A stretch of DNA of 35,373 nt from an uncultured Eubacteriales bacterium (GTDB lineage: Bacteria > Bacillota > Clostridia > Oscillospirales > Oscillospiraceae), in assembly GCA_902477055.1 (NCBI GenBank), contig CABSFY010000009.1, positions 1-35,373 on the forward strand. The letters run 5' to 3'. Numbering within the stretch: the stretch's first letter is position 1; each line of letters opens with the position of its first letter. Of the stretch, positions 7,787 to 15,343 are shown in pieces. Position numbers and translations under genes: made by a program. A model generated the notes under the pieces. The model was not told the origin of the DNA, did not search any database, and was given only the letters and a program-made list of their open reading frames with translations.

Positions 7787-8953
7787 ATGCAGGAAATGAG
7801 CAGAACAACCCAATTTTTCACGGACTCCGTGATCCGTCGCATGACCCGCGTTTCGCTGGCCTGCGGAGCGATCAATCTGGCGCAGGGCTTTCCGGATTTT
7901 GACCCGCCGAAGGCCCTGACAGACCGCCTGGCCGAGGTCAGCGCCGTCGGTCCGCATCAATACCCCATCACGATGGGCGCACCGAACTTCCGCCGCGCGC
8001 TGGCAAAGAAGTGCGGCCGCTTCATGGGCCGGACGCTCGACCCGGAAACAGAAATGGTCGTGACCATCGGCTCGACCGAGGCGATGGTGGACACGCTGCT
8101 GGCCCTGACCAACCCCGGCGACAAGATCATCATGTTCTCGCCGTATTTTGAAAATTACCGCGCCCAGACGCTCTTTGTCGGCTGCGAGCCGGTGTTCGTC
8201 CCGCTCGTCCCGCCGACGTTCCGCTTCGACGCGAACGTTCTGGAGGATGCATTCCGGCAGGGAGCCAAGGCCATCCTGATCTGCAACCCCTCCAACCCCA
8301 GCGGCAAGGTGTTCACGCGGCAGGAGCTGAGCGATATTGCAGCGCTTGCCGTCAAGTATGACACCTATGTTATCATGGATGAGGTCTACGAGCATATCGT
8401 CTACGCCCCGCATGAGCATATTTACATGAACAGTCTGCCCGGAATGTGGGAGCGGACGGTTTCGTGCAGCTCGCTGTCGAAAACCTATTCCATTACCGGC
8501 TGGCGGCTCGGCTACGCGATCGCGCCGAAAAATATCATGGACAAGATCAAACAGTTCCATGACTTCAATACCGTCGGCGCGGCCTCGCCGCTGATGGAAG
8601 CCGCCGTCGTCGGCCTTGAGATGCCGGACAGCTATTATGAGGAATTCGGTGCGCATTACGCGCACATGAAAAAGCTCTTTACCGACGGCCTCGACCGCAT
8701 CGGCATGGAATACACCGACCCGGAGGGGACCTATTTTGTCCTCGCCAACATCGGCCAATACATGAAAAAGGGCCAGTCCGACGTGGACTTCTGCCTGAAA
8801 ATGGCCGAAAAGGTCGGCGTCGCCGCCGTCCCCGGCAGCTCCTTCTTCATGGAAAACGTCGGCGACATCGTCCGCCTTCACTTCGCAAAAAAAGACGAAA
8901 CCCTCTTAGAAGCCCTCAACCGCCTCTCCGATATGAAATCCAAGCTGGGCTGA
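7787..8953 (+). CDS. Class I/II pyridoxal-phosphate aminotransferase, likely aromatic
   Basis: The 388-residue fold-type I aminotransferase has the family anchors: NLAQGFPDFDPP near residue 30, NPSNPSG near 168, MDEVYEH with the PLP-binding Asp at 198, and SSLSKTYSITGWRLGY with the Schiff-base Lys at 232. The start is ATG 7787 with AAGGAGGTG upstream, 13 bases after the ACT gene. In context it would transaminate phenylpyruvate (or another aryl-pyruvate) to the amino acid, closing the arylacetate-to-amino-acid route. It is last in the operon and followed by a strong terminator. Related sequences are annotated as aspartate, aromatic or kynurenine aminotransferases, so the substrate assignment rests on context. 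Confidence 0.92.
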   Translation: MQEMSRTTQFFTDSVIRRMTRVSLACGAINLAQGFPDFDPPKALTDRLAEVSAVGPHQYPITMGAPNFRRALAKKCGRFMGRTLDPETEMVVTIGSTEAMVDTLLALTNPGDKIIMFSPYFENYRAQTLFVGCEPVFVPLVPPTFRFDANVLEDAFRQGAKAILICNPSNPSGKVFTRQELSDIAALAVKYDTYVIMDEVYEHIVYAPHEHIYMNSLPGMWERTVSCSSLSKTYSITGWRLGYAIAPKNIMDKIKQFHDFNTVGAASPLMEAAVVGLEMPDSYYEEFGAHYAHMKKLFTDGLDRIGMEYTDPEGTYFVLANIGQYMKKGQSDVDFCLKMAEKVGVAAVPGSSFFMENVGDIVRLHFAKKDETLLEALNRLSDMKSKLG

Positions 8954-9000
8954 CGGGATTTTCGTGGAAACACGGCCGTTTTCAGATAACCGGAACCAAC

Positions 9001-9033
9001 GGCGGCTGCCCTTTGTTGGCAGTCGCCTTTTTT
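9001..9033 (+). terminator. Intrinsic terminator of the IOR/aminotransferase operon
   Basis: A 10-bp stem (9001-9010 with 9018-9027, one G-T mismatch), a seven-base loop and six T residues. Confidence 0.88.
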
Positions 9034-9160
9034 ATGAAAAAATACGGTTTTTTATCAAAAATTGTCACTGATATTTCTCCTAATGGCGGTAAAACTACCA
9101 GCGAGGAAATCAAATTCTTACATTTGATGACTTCAAAACGACAAAAGGAGATGGATCAAA

Positions 9161-9355
9161 ATGAAGAACACCAATCAGATCAATGTTCCCGAAGCACGCG
9201 AAGCGATGGACAAGTTTAAGATGGAAGCTGCCAGCGAGGTTGGCGTCAACCTGAAGCAGGGCTACAATGGCGACCTGACCTCTCGCGAAGCCGGCTCCGT
9301 CGGCGGCCAGATGGTCAAGAAGATGATCGAGGCCTACGAGCGCAACATGAAGTAA
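9161..9355 (+). CDS. Alpha/beta-type small acid-soluble spore protein
   Basis: The 64-residue product has the two conserved blocks of alpha/beta SASP. One is the GPR-protease region KFKMEAASEVGV (near residues 18-29); the other is the DNA-binding LTSREAGSVGGQMVKKMIEAYE near the C-terminus. These proteins coat and protect DNA in the dormant forespore and are degraded at germination. The start is ATG 9161 behind AAAGGAGATGG. It is monocistronic, with a terminator four bases after the stop. Forespore sigma-G control is expected; a loose match (AAAACTA at 9091-9097 with TGATAT 16 bp upstream) is too weak to call. It shows the organism is a spore former. Confidence 0.96.
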   Translation: MKNTNQINVPEAREAMDKFKMEAASEVGVNLKQGYNGDLTSREAGSVGGQMVKKMIEAYERNMK

Positions 9356-9358
9356 TGC

Positions 9359-9394
9359 AAAAAGCGGCGGTTCCGGCAGGAACCGTCGCTTTTT
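9359..9394 (+). terminator. Terminator of the SASP gene
   Basis: Stem 9359-9374 with 9379-9394 (one G-T pair), a GGCA loop, A-rich on the left and T5 on the right. It can act on both strands, so it may also serve the convergent cyclase gene. Confidence 0.88.
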
Positions 9395-9434
9395 ATGGGC
9401 AAAATCGCGTGCTTGGAGGACGGCGCGATTTGCT

Positions 9435-10124
9435 TTACTCGGCCAGCATCTTTCTGAGGCCTTCCTTGGCGATCGCAGTAACGCGGACCGGGCAGGCATC
9501 GCCCTTTTCGATGGGCAGCGGGAGGATGCAGACGAGGTACTTGCCGCTTTCAACGGCATCGAGATTGGTCAGGGATTCGACGAGCGGGATGTTCGCCTTA
9601 AAGAGGGTAACGTGGCCCGGCTGATTATAGGCCGTCTGGCACTCGATGCCGGCCGCGTCCGTGCCGAGGACGGCAATCTTCTTGCTGATGAGCCATTCGA
9701 TGCCGGCGACCTCGATGTACGGATACGTATTCCAGTCCGCAGAGCGGAAGTACTTATCCATATGCGTCTTGATGAACAGAATATCACCCTCATGAATCTG
9801 GTCGTCGTACTGTTTCAGATCTTCCAACGTAATCACGCCGTCGTCGGGCTTATAGGAGAAGTCAAGCAGCGTCAGGTTGCCGATCAGGCGCTCCAGCGGG
9901 AAGTCGGCGACCTGAAGGCCTTCTTTAATATGATGGAAGGGGACCTCGACGTGCGTGCTGTTGTGGGTGCACATCGACACGTAGGCGATCTTGTACCAGA
10001 CGGAATCATCATAGGCAAGCTCCATCGATTCTGCAGCGTCGCGCAGATCGATGTCGAAGTTAAAGTTATGCTCCTTGCCGGGGATGAGTCTTTGACTCAG
10101 GTCAACGATGTATTGCTTATCCAT
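9435..10124 (-). CDS. Cyclase-family (kynurenine formamidase-like) metal hydrolase
   Basis: The 229-residue product belongs to the cyclase/KynB family, metal-dependent hydrolases that act on formamides, cyclic amides or polyketides. The signature usually written HxGTHxDxPxHF appears as CTHNSTHVEVPFHH (near residues 52-65), with His54, His58, Glu60, His64 and His65; Glu replaces the usual Asp. The C-terminal part (QPGHVTLF, VESLTNLDAVESGKYLVCILPLPIEKGDACPVRVTAI) is typical of the family. The start is ATG 10124 because GGAGG lies eight bases upstream; an earlier ATG at 10139 overlaps that site. It stands alone, convergent with the SASP gene. No tryptophan-catabolic genes are near, so kynurenine formamidase activity is not supported. 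Confidence 0.85.
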   Translation of the reverse strand: MDKQYIVDLSQRLIPGKEHNFNFDIDLRDAAESMELAYDDSVWYKIAYVSMCTHNSTHVEVPFHHIKEGLQVADFPLERLIGNLTLLDFSYKPDDGVITLEDLKQYDDQIHEGDILFIKTHMDKYFRSADWNTYPYIEVAGIEWLISKKIAVLGTDAAGIECQTAYNQPGHVTLFKANIPLVESLTNLDAVESGKYLVCILPLPIEKGDACPVRVTAIAKEGLRKMLAE

Positions 10125-10162
10125 TTGTTCAGCCTCCATAGTTTTTTTATTGTGGTGATTTC

Positions 10163-10190
10163 ATTATATCCCCACAAAAAAATATGAAAA
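10163..10190 (-). promoter_or_regulatory. Promoter of the cyclase-family gene
   Basis: On the minus strand a perfect TATAAT (10163-10168) lies about 40 bp upstream of the start. The best -35 is TTTTCA, 16 bp upstream, a moderate match. Confidence 0.55.
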
Positions 10191-10232
10191 GACGAAAAAA
10201 AATGCGAAATATTGTCCCTGGGGTAGAATCTT

Positions 10233-10306
10233 GTCGTAACGCCAAATCGCGCGGCTGTCCCTTCCGGGCAAGGGAGAAAATATTGCGTTTTCGTCATAAC
10301 GCCAAA
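10233..10306 (+). repeat. 14-bp direct repeat pair, candidate regulator sites upstream of the ABC operon
   Basis: GTCGTAACGCCAAA (10233-10246) and GTCATAACGCCAAA (10293-10306) match at 13 of 14 positions and start exactly 60 bp apart in the same orientation. They lie in the 301-bp gap between the cyclase gene and the sugar ABC operon, upstream of a weak promoter candidate (TTTTCA 10349-10354, 17 bp, TAAAGT 10372-10377). AraC-type regulators bind direct repeats, so these could be sites for the regulator at 16841. No gene was seen in this gap. Confidence 0.45.
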
Positions 10307-10425
10307 AAATGGAGCAATTTTTCAAACCAATTTCAGCAAGATTAAAGGTTTTCAACTTCGACAAAAACCGCTAAAGTAAATGCAGATGCCGCGGGCATCC
10401 GAATTATGAAAACGGAGGAATGAAG

Positions 10426-11502
10426 ATGAAAGCGAAATTTTTGGCGTTGCTGCTGGTCGCAGTAACCATCCTGGCCCTGTTTGCGGGCTGCGCAAAGGAC
10501 ACCCCCGATCCCGGCACCACGGACAATGATCCCAATCCGAGCAAGAACAGCATCACCATTGGCGTATCCTTCGCAACGATGCAGGAAGAAAAGTGGGAAC
10601 GCTGCGCAGAGAATATGCAGAAGAAAGCCGACGAGCTTGGCGCAAAGCTGGTTATCCAGTCTGCCAACGGCGACGAAGAGCTGCAATATTCTCAGTGTGA
10701 AAATCTCATCACGCAGGGCGTTGACGCGCTCATCGTGATCGCGCAGGACGGCGACGCTGCCAGCGCCATCGTCGAGGCCGCGCATGAGGCGAAGATCCCC
10801 GTCGTTGCAAACGACCGCATGATCAATAACTGCGAGCTGGACTTCTATGTCAGCTTCGACTGCTACACCGTCGGCGTACTTCAGGCACAGTTCGCTGTTG
10901 AGCACGCACCCACCGGCAACTACTTCCTGATTTCCGGCTCTCCCACAGACAACAACGCTCTGCTTATGCGCAACGGCCAGATGTCCGTCCTTCAGCCCTA
11001 CATCGACAAGGGCGACATCAAGATCGTTGTCGATCAGTGGTGCGACGGCTGGTCCGCTGAGGACGCGCTGCAGTACACCGAGGACGGCCTTGTCGCCAAC
11101 AACAACGACGTCGCCTGCGTTCTGACCTCCAACGACGGCACTGCCGGCGGCGCGATTCAGGCGCTGACGGAGCAGGGCCTTGCGGGTAAGGTCGTCGTGA
11201 CCGGCCTCGACACCGATCTTGCCGCTTGCCAGAGAATCGTCGAGGGCACGCAGACCATGACCATCTATCGCCGCTTTGCGCTCTGCGACGAAACCTGTGT
11301 TGTCGCGGCCTATATGCTCTGCAACGGCGAGGACCCCGCTACGAAGTACACCGTCACGACCACGAACAACGGCACGTTTGACGTTCCTTCCGTCATGCTG
11401 GCGGATACGGACTATATGTTCGCCGTGACCTCCGAGAACATGAACGTCGTCATTGAGGACGGCTGGCAGGCCGAGGACGCGATCTACAAAAACGTCGGCT
11501 AA
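10426..11502 (+). CDS. Sugar ABC transporter substrate-binding lipoprotein
   Basis: The 358-residue protein has a lipoprotein signal peptide with lipobox LFAGC (Cys22), then a short linker rich in Pro, Asp and Thr. The type I periplasmic-binding fold (Peripla_BP_4, ribose/xylose-binding class) begins at ITIGVSFATMQEEKWERCAENM. Further family marks are LITQGVDALIVIAQDGDAASAIVEAAHEAKIPVVANDR and VLTSNDGTAGGAIQALTEQGLAGKVVVTGLD. It captures a monosaccharide outside the membrane for the ATPase and permease encoded next. ATG 10426 is chosen because GGAGG is seven bases upstream; ATG 10420 is too close to it. Sequence resemblance is closest in style to xylose/ribose binders, but downstream enzymes suggest a ketohexose. 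Confidence 0.93.
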   Translation: MKAKFLALLLVAVTILALFAGCAKDTPDPGTTDNDPNPSKNSITIGVSFATMQEEKWERCAENMQKKADELGAKLVIQSANGDEELQYSQCENLITQGVDALIVIAQDGDAASAIVEAAHEAKIPVVANDRMINNCELDFYVSFDCYTVGVLQAQFAVEHAPTGNYFLISGSPTDNNALLMRNGQMSVLQPYIDKGDIKIVVDQWCDGWSAEDALQYTEDGLVANNNDVACVLTSNDGTAGGAIQALTEQGLAGKVVVTGLDTDLAACQRIVEGTQTMTIYRRFALCDETCVVAAYMLCNGEDPATKYTVTTTNNGTFDVPSVMLADTDYMFAVTSENMNVVIEDGWQAEDAIYKNVG

Positions 11503-11524
11503 TCCAATCTCGTTCGAGCAACAA

Positions 11525-11552
11525 TGCGGAGCAGATTCACCTCTGCTCCGCA
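11525..11552 (+). other. Intercistronic stem-loop between binding-protein and ATPase genes
   Basis: A perfect 11-bp stem (11525-11535 with 11542-11552) and a six-base loop, not followed by a T-run. Such hairpins behind binding-protein genes usually stabilise the upstream mRNA and raise binding-protein levels over the rest of the transporter. Confidence 0.7.
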
Positions 11553-11593
11553 ACTTATAAATCTTGGATGATTCCGACTGTGAGGAAAAGAGA

Positions 11594-13114
11594 ATGTCGA
11601 ATTATATTTTGGAAATGCAGCATATCAGCAAGGAATTTTCCGGTATTTATGCGCTGAGGGACGTCACGCTTGCAGTAAAGCAGGGCGAAATCCACGCCCT
11701 CTGCGGCGAAAATGGCGCAGGAAAATCGACGCTGATGAAAATCCTCAGCGGTATTTATAAAACCGGCAGCTACAACGGAGAGATTTTGATTCACGATAAA
11801 AAGTGCGCCTTTAAGAACGTTGTGGACGCGGAGCGCGAGGGGATCGCAATCATTTATCAGGAGCTGAATCTGGTCGGTGAGATGGACATCGCGGAAAACA
11901 TCTATCTCAACGCATGGCCGGAGAAATGCGGCCTGATCGACGAAAACGTGATGTATCAAAAGGCACAGACACTGTGTCAGGAATTAGGTATCAGCGCAAA
12001 CCTTCATACAAAAACGAAGCATCTCGGCATTGGCGTGCAGCAGATGGTGGAGATTGCAAAGGCGCTTGCAAAGGACGTTCAGATTCTTGTCCTTGACGAG
12101 CCGACGGCCTCTCTGACCGAAAAGGAAGTCGATGTACTGATGGACTTTTTGGATCATTTGCGTCAGCGCGGCGTGACGTGTATTTATATTTCACACAAGC
12201 TGGAAGAAGTGTTCCGCATCAGCGACCGCATCTCCGTGCTTCGCGACGGACAGCTTGTCAGCACCTACGAAACGGCGGACGTTACGGAATGGGATGTCAT
12301 CCGCGCCATGGTCGGCAGAGAGCTGGAGGACCGCTTCCCGTACCATTCCCATGAGATCGGCGAGCCGGTCTTGCAGGTCCGGGATTTAAGCCTGACGGAC
12401 GCTAAGGGGAAGAAGATTCTGAAAAATATCTCCTTTGACCTCTGTAGGGGCGAGATCTTGGGCATCTCCGGACTGATGGGCGCAGGGCGGACGGAGATGG
12501 CGATGACGATCTTCGGCGCGATGGAGGGAAAGAAAACCGGCACGGTCACGCTCTTTGGCGAAAAGGTCGATATCCACTCTCCGGCGGACGCGATCTCGCG
12601 CGGCATTGCGCTTGTCACCGAGGACCGCAAGGCGCAGGGTCTGCTGCTTGCGCAGACGGTCAGCGACAACATTGTCCTTGCCAGCCTCCGAAAGCTGTGT
12701 CACATGGGCGTTGTTGATGTAAACCTGCAATATTTCTTTGCCAAGCAGTATGTCAAGGAAATCGGCATCAAGGTACCGTCGCTGAACGCTGAAGTCAGGA
12801 GCCTCTCCGGCGGCAACCAGCAGAAGGTCGTTCTCGCAAAATGGCTGATGACCGAACCGAAAATTCTGATTCTTGACGAGCCGACGCGCGGCATCGACGT
12901 GGGCGCAAAGTACGAAATCTATACGATCATGATGGACTTGGCGGCAAAGGGCTTTTCCATCATCATGATCTCCTCCGAGCTTCCGGAGATCATGGGAATG
13001 AGCGATCGCGTTCTTGTCATGCATGAGGGCGCAGTCAGCGGAACGGTATTGCATGAAGATATGACGCAGGAGCGCATTATGCGCCTTGCGACGGGAGGAA
13101 ACGAGGATGAATAA
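11594..13114 (+). CDS. Sugar ABC transporter ATP-binding protein (double ABC, XylG/MglA-type)
   Basis: The 506-residue protein has two ABC domains in one chain, as in XylG, RbsA and MglA. The first has Walker A GENGAGKST (residues 38-46), a signature-like GIGVQQMVEIAKAL and Walker B ILVLDEPTASL. The second has the usual degenerate Walker A (GLMGAGRTE), a full signature LSGGNQQKVVLAKWL and Walker B ILILDEPTRGIDVG. This pattern, with one impaired site, is normal for the family. The start is ATG 11594 behind GAGGAAAAG. It ends inside the start of the permease gene (8-bp overlap), so the two are coupled. Confidence 0.96.
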   Translation: MSNYILEMQHISKEFSGIYALRDVTLAVKQGEIHALCGENGAGKSTLMKILSGIYKTGSYNGEILIHDKKCAFKNVVDAEREGIAIIYQELNLVGEMDIAENIYLNAWPEKCGLIDENVMYQKAQTLCQELGISANLHTKTKHLGIGVQQMVEIAKALAKDVQILVLDEPTASLTEKEVDVLMDFLDHLRQRGVTCIYISHKLEEVFRISDRISVLRDGQLVSTYETADVTEWDVIRAMVGRELEDRFPYHSHEIGEPVLQVRDLSLTDAKGKKILKNISFDLCRGEILGISGLMGAGRTEMAMTIFGAMEGKKTGTVTLFGEKVDIHSPADAISRGIALVTEDRKAQGLLLAQTVSDNIVLASLRKLCHMGVVDVNLQYFFAKQYVKEIGIKVPSLNAEVRSLSGGNQQKVVLAKWLMTEPKILILDEPTRGIDVGAKYEIYTIMMDLAAKGFSIIMISSELPEIMGMSDRVLVMHEGAVSGTVLHEDMTQERIMRLATGGNEDE

Positions 13115-14276
13115 GAAAGAACACAACACCTACGGTCTTGGCCGGGCGCTTGGTAATATGAAGCAAAATATCCGGTCGTATACCATGATTATCGCTCTTG
13201 TGGTGATCTGGGGAATTCTGGCGCTTCTGACAAAGGGCACCTCGCTATCGCCCCGAAATCTCTCCATTCTGTTCCGCCAAACCGCAGTCACCGGCATTCT
13301 GGCGCTCGGAATGCTGCTGGTCATCGTGACCGGCAACATCGATATGTCCGTCGGCTCGGCCATGGGCCTTCTGGGCGGCATCGCAGCCTGCTGTCAGGTG
13401 TGGTATGAGATGGGTCTTCCCGCAACCATCGGCGTGGTCCTGGTGTTTGGCCTGCTGGTTGGCGCTTGGAACGGCTTCTGGGTCGCTTATATGCGGGTTC
13501 CGGCCTTTATCGTTGGTTTGAGTGGCTATATGGTCTATCGCGGTGTTCTGATCGGTATCACCAAAAGTGCCAGCATCGCGCCCATGACACCGGAATTCAA
13601 GATCATCGGTCAGGGCTATATCCCCGCCATCTTTGGCTGGATTCTCTGCGGCATTGCTTGCGTTGCAGCCGTTTTCCTAGTCCTGCACGGCAGAAAAAAT
13701 CGCAAAAAGTATAACATCGCCGTCCCCAGCACCGCGTTGACCATTCTGAAGCTCGTCGTTATTCTCGCACTCATCTGCGGCTTTATGTTCATCATGGCGG
13801 ATTATCAGGGGATTCCGATCCCTGTTCTGATCCTGCTGTGCTTCGCAGTGCTGTTCACCTTCCTGACGAAGAAAACGCGCTTCGGCAAGTGCATTTACGC
13901 CATTGGCTGCAACAATGAGGCGGCGCAGCTCGCGGGCATCAAAACCAAGCGTATCGTATTCGTCACCTATCTGATCATCGGCGTGATGTGCGCGGTTGCC
14001 GGCATTATTCTGACCTCGCGTCTGAACGCCGGTACGGCAAATGCCGGTGAAATGGCCGAAATGGACGCGATCGCAGCCTGCGTCATCGGCGGCGCCAGCT
14101 TGTCCGGCGGCATCGGCTCCGTTCCGTCCGCCATCGTCGGCGCTCTGGTCATGGCAAGTCTGGATAACGGCATGAGCCTGCTCAATACGCCGAGCTTCTG
14201 GCAGTACATCATCAAGGGCCTGATTCTTCTGTCGGCCGTCTATGTGGACGTGGTAACAAAGAAGAAGGCAAATTAA
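13107..14276 (+). CDS. Sugar ABC transporter permease (XylH/RbsC-type)
   Basis: The 389-residue polytopic membrane protein is of the BPD_transp_2 family. The conserved stretch GMLLVIVTGNIDMSVGSAMGL near residue 75 and ACVIGGASLSGGIGSVPSAIVGALVMASLDNGMSL near the C-terminus are hallmarks of monosaccharide permeases. At 389 residues it is longer than RbsC and similar to XylH. The start ATG 13107 overlaps the end of the ATPase gene and has GGGAGG upstream; an earlier in-frame ATG lies inside the ATPase gene without a ribosome site. It forms the transmembrane channel for the importer. Confidence 0.95.
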   Translation: MNKKEHNTYGLGRALGNMKQNIRSYTMIIALVVIWGILALLTKGTSLSPRNLSILFRQTAVTGILALGMLLVIVTGNIDMSVGSAMGLLGGIAACCQVWYEMGLPATIGVVLVFGLLVGAWNGFWVAYMRVPAFIVGLSGYMVYRGVLIGITKSASIAPMTPEFKIIGQGYIPAIFGWILCGIACVAAVFLVLHGRKNRKKYNIAVPSTALTILKLVVILALICGFMFIMADYQGIPIPVLILLCFAVLFTFLTKKTRFGKCIYAIGCNNEAAQLAGIKTKRIVFVTYLIIGVMCAVAGIILTSRLNAGTANAGEMAEMDAIAACVIGGASLSGGIGSVPSAIVGALVMASLDNGMSLLNTPSFWQYIIKGLILLSAVYVDVVTKKKAN

Positions 14277-14289
14277 AAGCAATTTTCCT

Positions 14290-14330
14290 CAAACGCAGGG
14301 CGGTCGGCCGTCCTGCGTTTGGGTGTTTCT
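14290..14330 (+). terminator. Probable terminator of the ABC transporter operon
   Basis: A hairpin with a 10-bp outer stem (CAAACGCAGG near 14290-14299 with its complement at 14312-14321) and a partly paired GC-rich interior. The tail GGGTGTTTCT is only partly T-rich, so termination may be incomplete. Confidence 0.6.
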
Positions 14331-14341
14331 CCAAATCGCGC

Positions 14342-14370
14342 TTGTAAGAATGTCGAGAATATGGTAGAAT
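14342..14370 (+). promoter_or_regulatory. Promoter of the sensor operon
   Basis: TTGTAA (14342-14347), a 17-bp spacer and TAGAAT (14365-14370). Directly upstream of the -35, CCAAATCGCGC (14331-14341) is identical to 11 bases at 10242-10252 in the ABC operon control region, so a shared regulator is possible. Confidence 0.65.
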
Positions 14371-14397
14371 AGTCCAAAAATGCGAGGTGCGTCAGCA

Positions 14398-15339
14398 ATG
14401 GGAAAGAAGCAAATGAAATGGTTCCTCGCGGTCAGCGTCGTGCTGATCGCCGCGCTGTTGGCGGCAACGGCGCTGATCGAGCGGCCGGACGAGCAGATGT
14501 CCAGTATGCCGCTGGCGCTGAGCTTTGAATATCATTTCGCCATCAACATCGGAAGCCCAGATACGAGCTTTGCCGAGCAGTTCCTCGCCGGCGCGGAGCA
14601 GGAGGCGCAAAAGTGGAACGTTGCGCTGGAGGTAGCCGAGCTGAATTCCGCCTACGCCGATAACGGCACCCCCTTTGAGGTCTGGGCGGACTATTGCAAC
14701 ATGGATGCCATCATCGTAAGCGCCGCTCCGTCGGCCAAAGAAAGCTCACTCGAGCCGTTTTCCGCCATTCCATGCATTTCGATAAGAAACGATGCCCTCC
14801 CTGATAGCAGCGCCTATGTTGGGTCGGATAACTATCAGGTCGGCTACGACCTCGGCGAAGCCGTTTGCAAAAAGGGGATGAACCTCACCGCAGCGCTGCT
14901 TCTCCCGGAAAAGGAAGATCAGGCTGTTTCTTCAACTCTGAAGGGGCTGTACGATGCGCTTGAGGCCGGAAAGACCGTTACCATCGTTGACACCGTATAT
15001 ACAAAATCCGATCTTTTGACGGCAATGAGCGCAGCAGAAACGCTGCTTCTGTCACCGAACGGAAGTCCGGACTACATTCTCTGTTTGGACGAAACTCTGA
15101 TTTCCGGCGCGGTGCGCGGTATTATCGACCTGAACCGCGTCAATTCGGTCGATGTCGCCGGTATCGGCTACTCCGATGAAATCGAAACCTATATCCAGAG
15201 CGGTATCGTGCAGATCACCGTGAACACCGATCCCTTCCGCATGGGAGAGCTGGCCGTGCAGACGGCGGTCCGCGCCTGCCGGGGCGAGCTGGACACGGCG
15301 GCGCAAGAATATCTGATTCCTCATACGGTGGTGTCCTGA
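14398..15339 (+). CDS. Membrane-anchored sugar-binding protein, likely co-sensor
   Basis: The 313-residue protein has a Lys-rich N-terminus, one hydrophobic segment (about residues 8-25) and no lipobox Cys, followed by a periplasmic-binding type I fold (INIGSPDTSFAEQFLAGAEQEAQKW; YVGSDNYQVGYDLGEAVCKKGM; CLDETLISGAVRGIIDLN). It is therefore probably an uncleaved membrane-anchored binding protein facing outside. The start is ATG 14398 with GCGAGGTG upstream. It is the first gene of a unit with a histidine kinase (four-base gap) and response regulator. In this arrangement the binding protein usually presents bound sugar to the kinase rather than to a transporter. The ligand is presumably the same sugar imported by the ABC system before it. 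Confidence 0.88.
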   Translation: MGKKQMKWFLAVSVVLIAALLAATALIERPDEQMSSMPLALSFEYHFAINIGSPDTSFAEQFLAGAEQEAQKWNVALEVAELNSAYADNGTPFEVWADYCNMDAIIVSAAPSAKESSLEPFSAIPCISIRNDALPDSSAYVGSDNYQVGYDLGEAVCKKGMNLTAALLLPEKEDQAVSSTLKGLYDALEAGKTVTIVDTVYTKSDLLTAMSAAETLLLSPNGSPDYILCLDETLISGAVRGIIDLNRVNSVDVAGIGYSDEIETYIQSGIVQITVNTDPFRMGELAVQTAVRACRGELDTAAQEYLIPHTVVS

Positions 15340-15343
15340 TACG

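Noticed and set aside
9435..10124. Kynurenine formamidase (kynB) assignment
   Set aside because: The motif has a Glu substitution and there are no tryptophan-degradation neighbours, so only the family name is used.
10164..10364. Small minus-strand open frames in the cyclase-ABC gap
   Set aside because: No ribosome sites, no recognisable protein and they cover the promoter and direct-repeat region.
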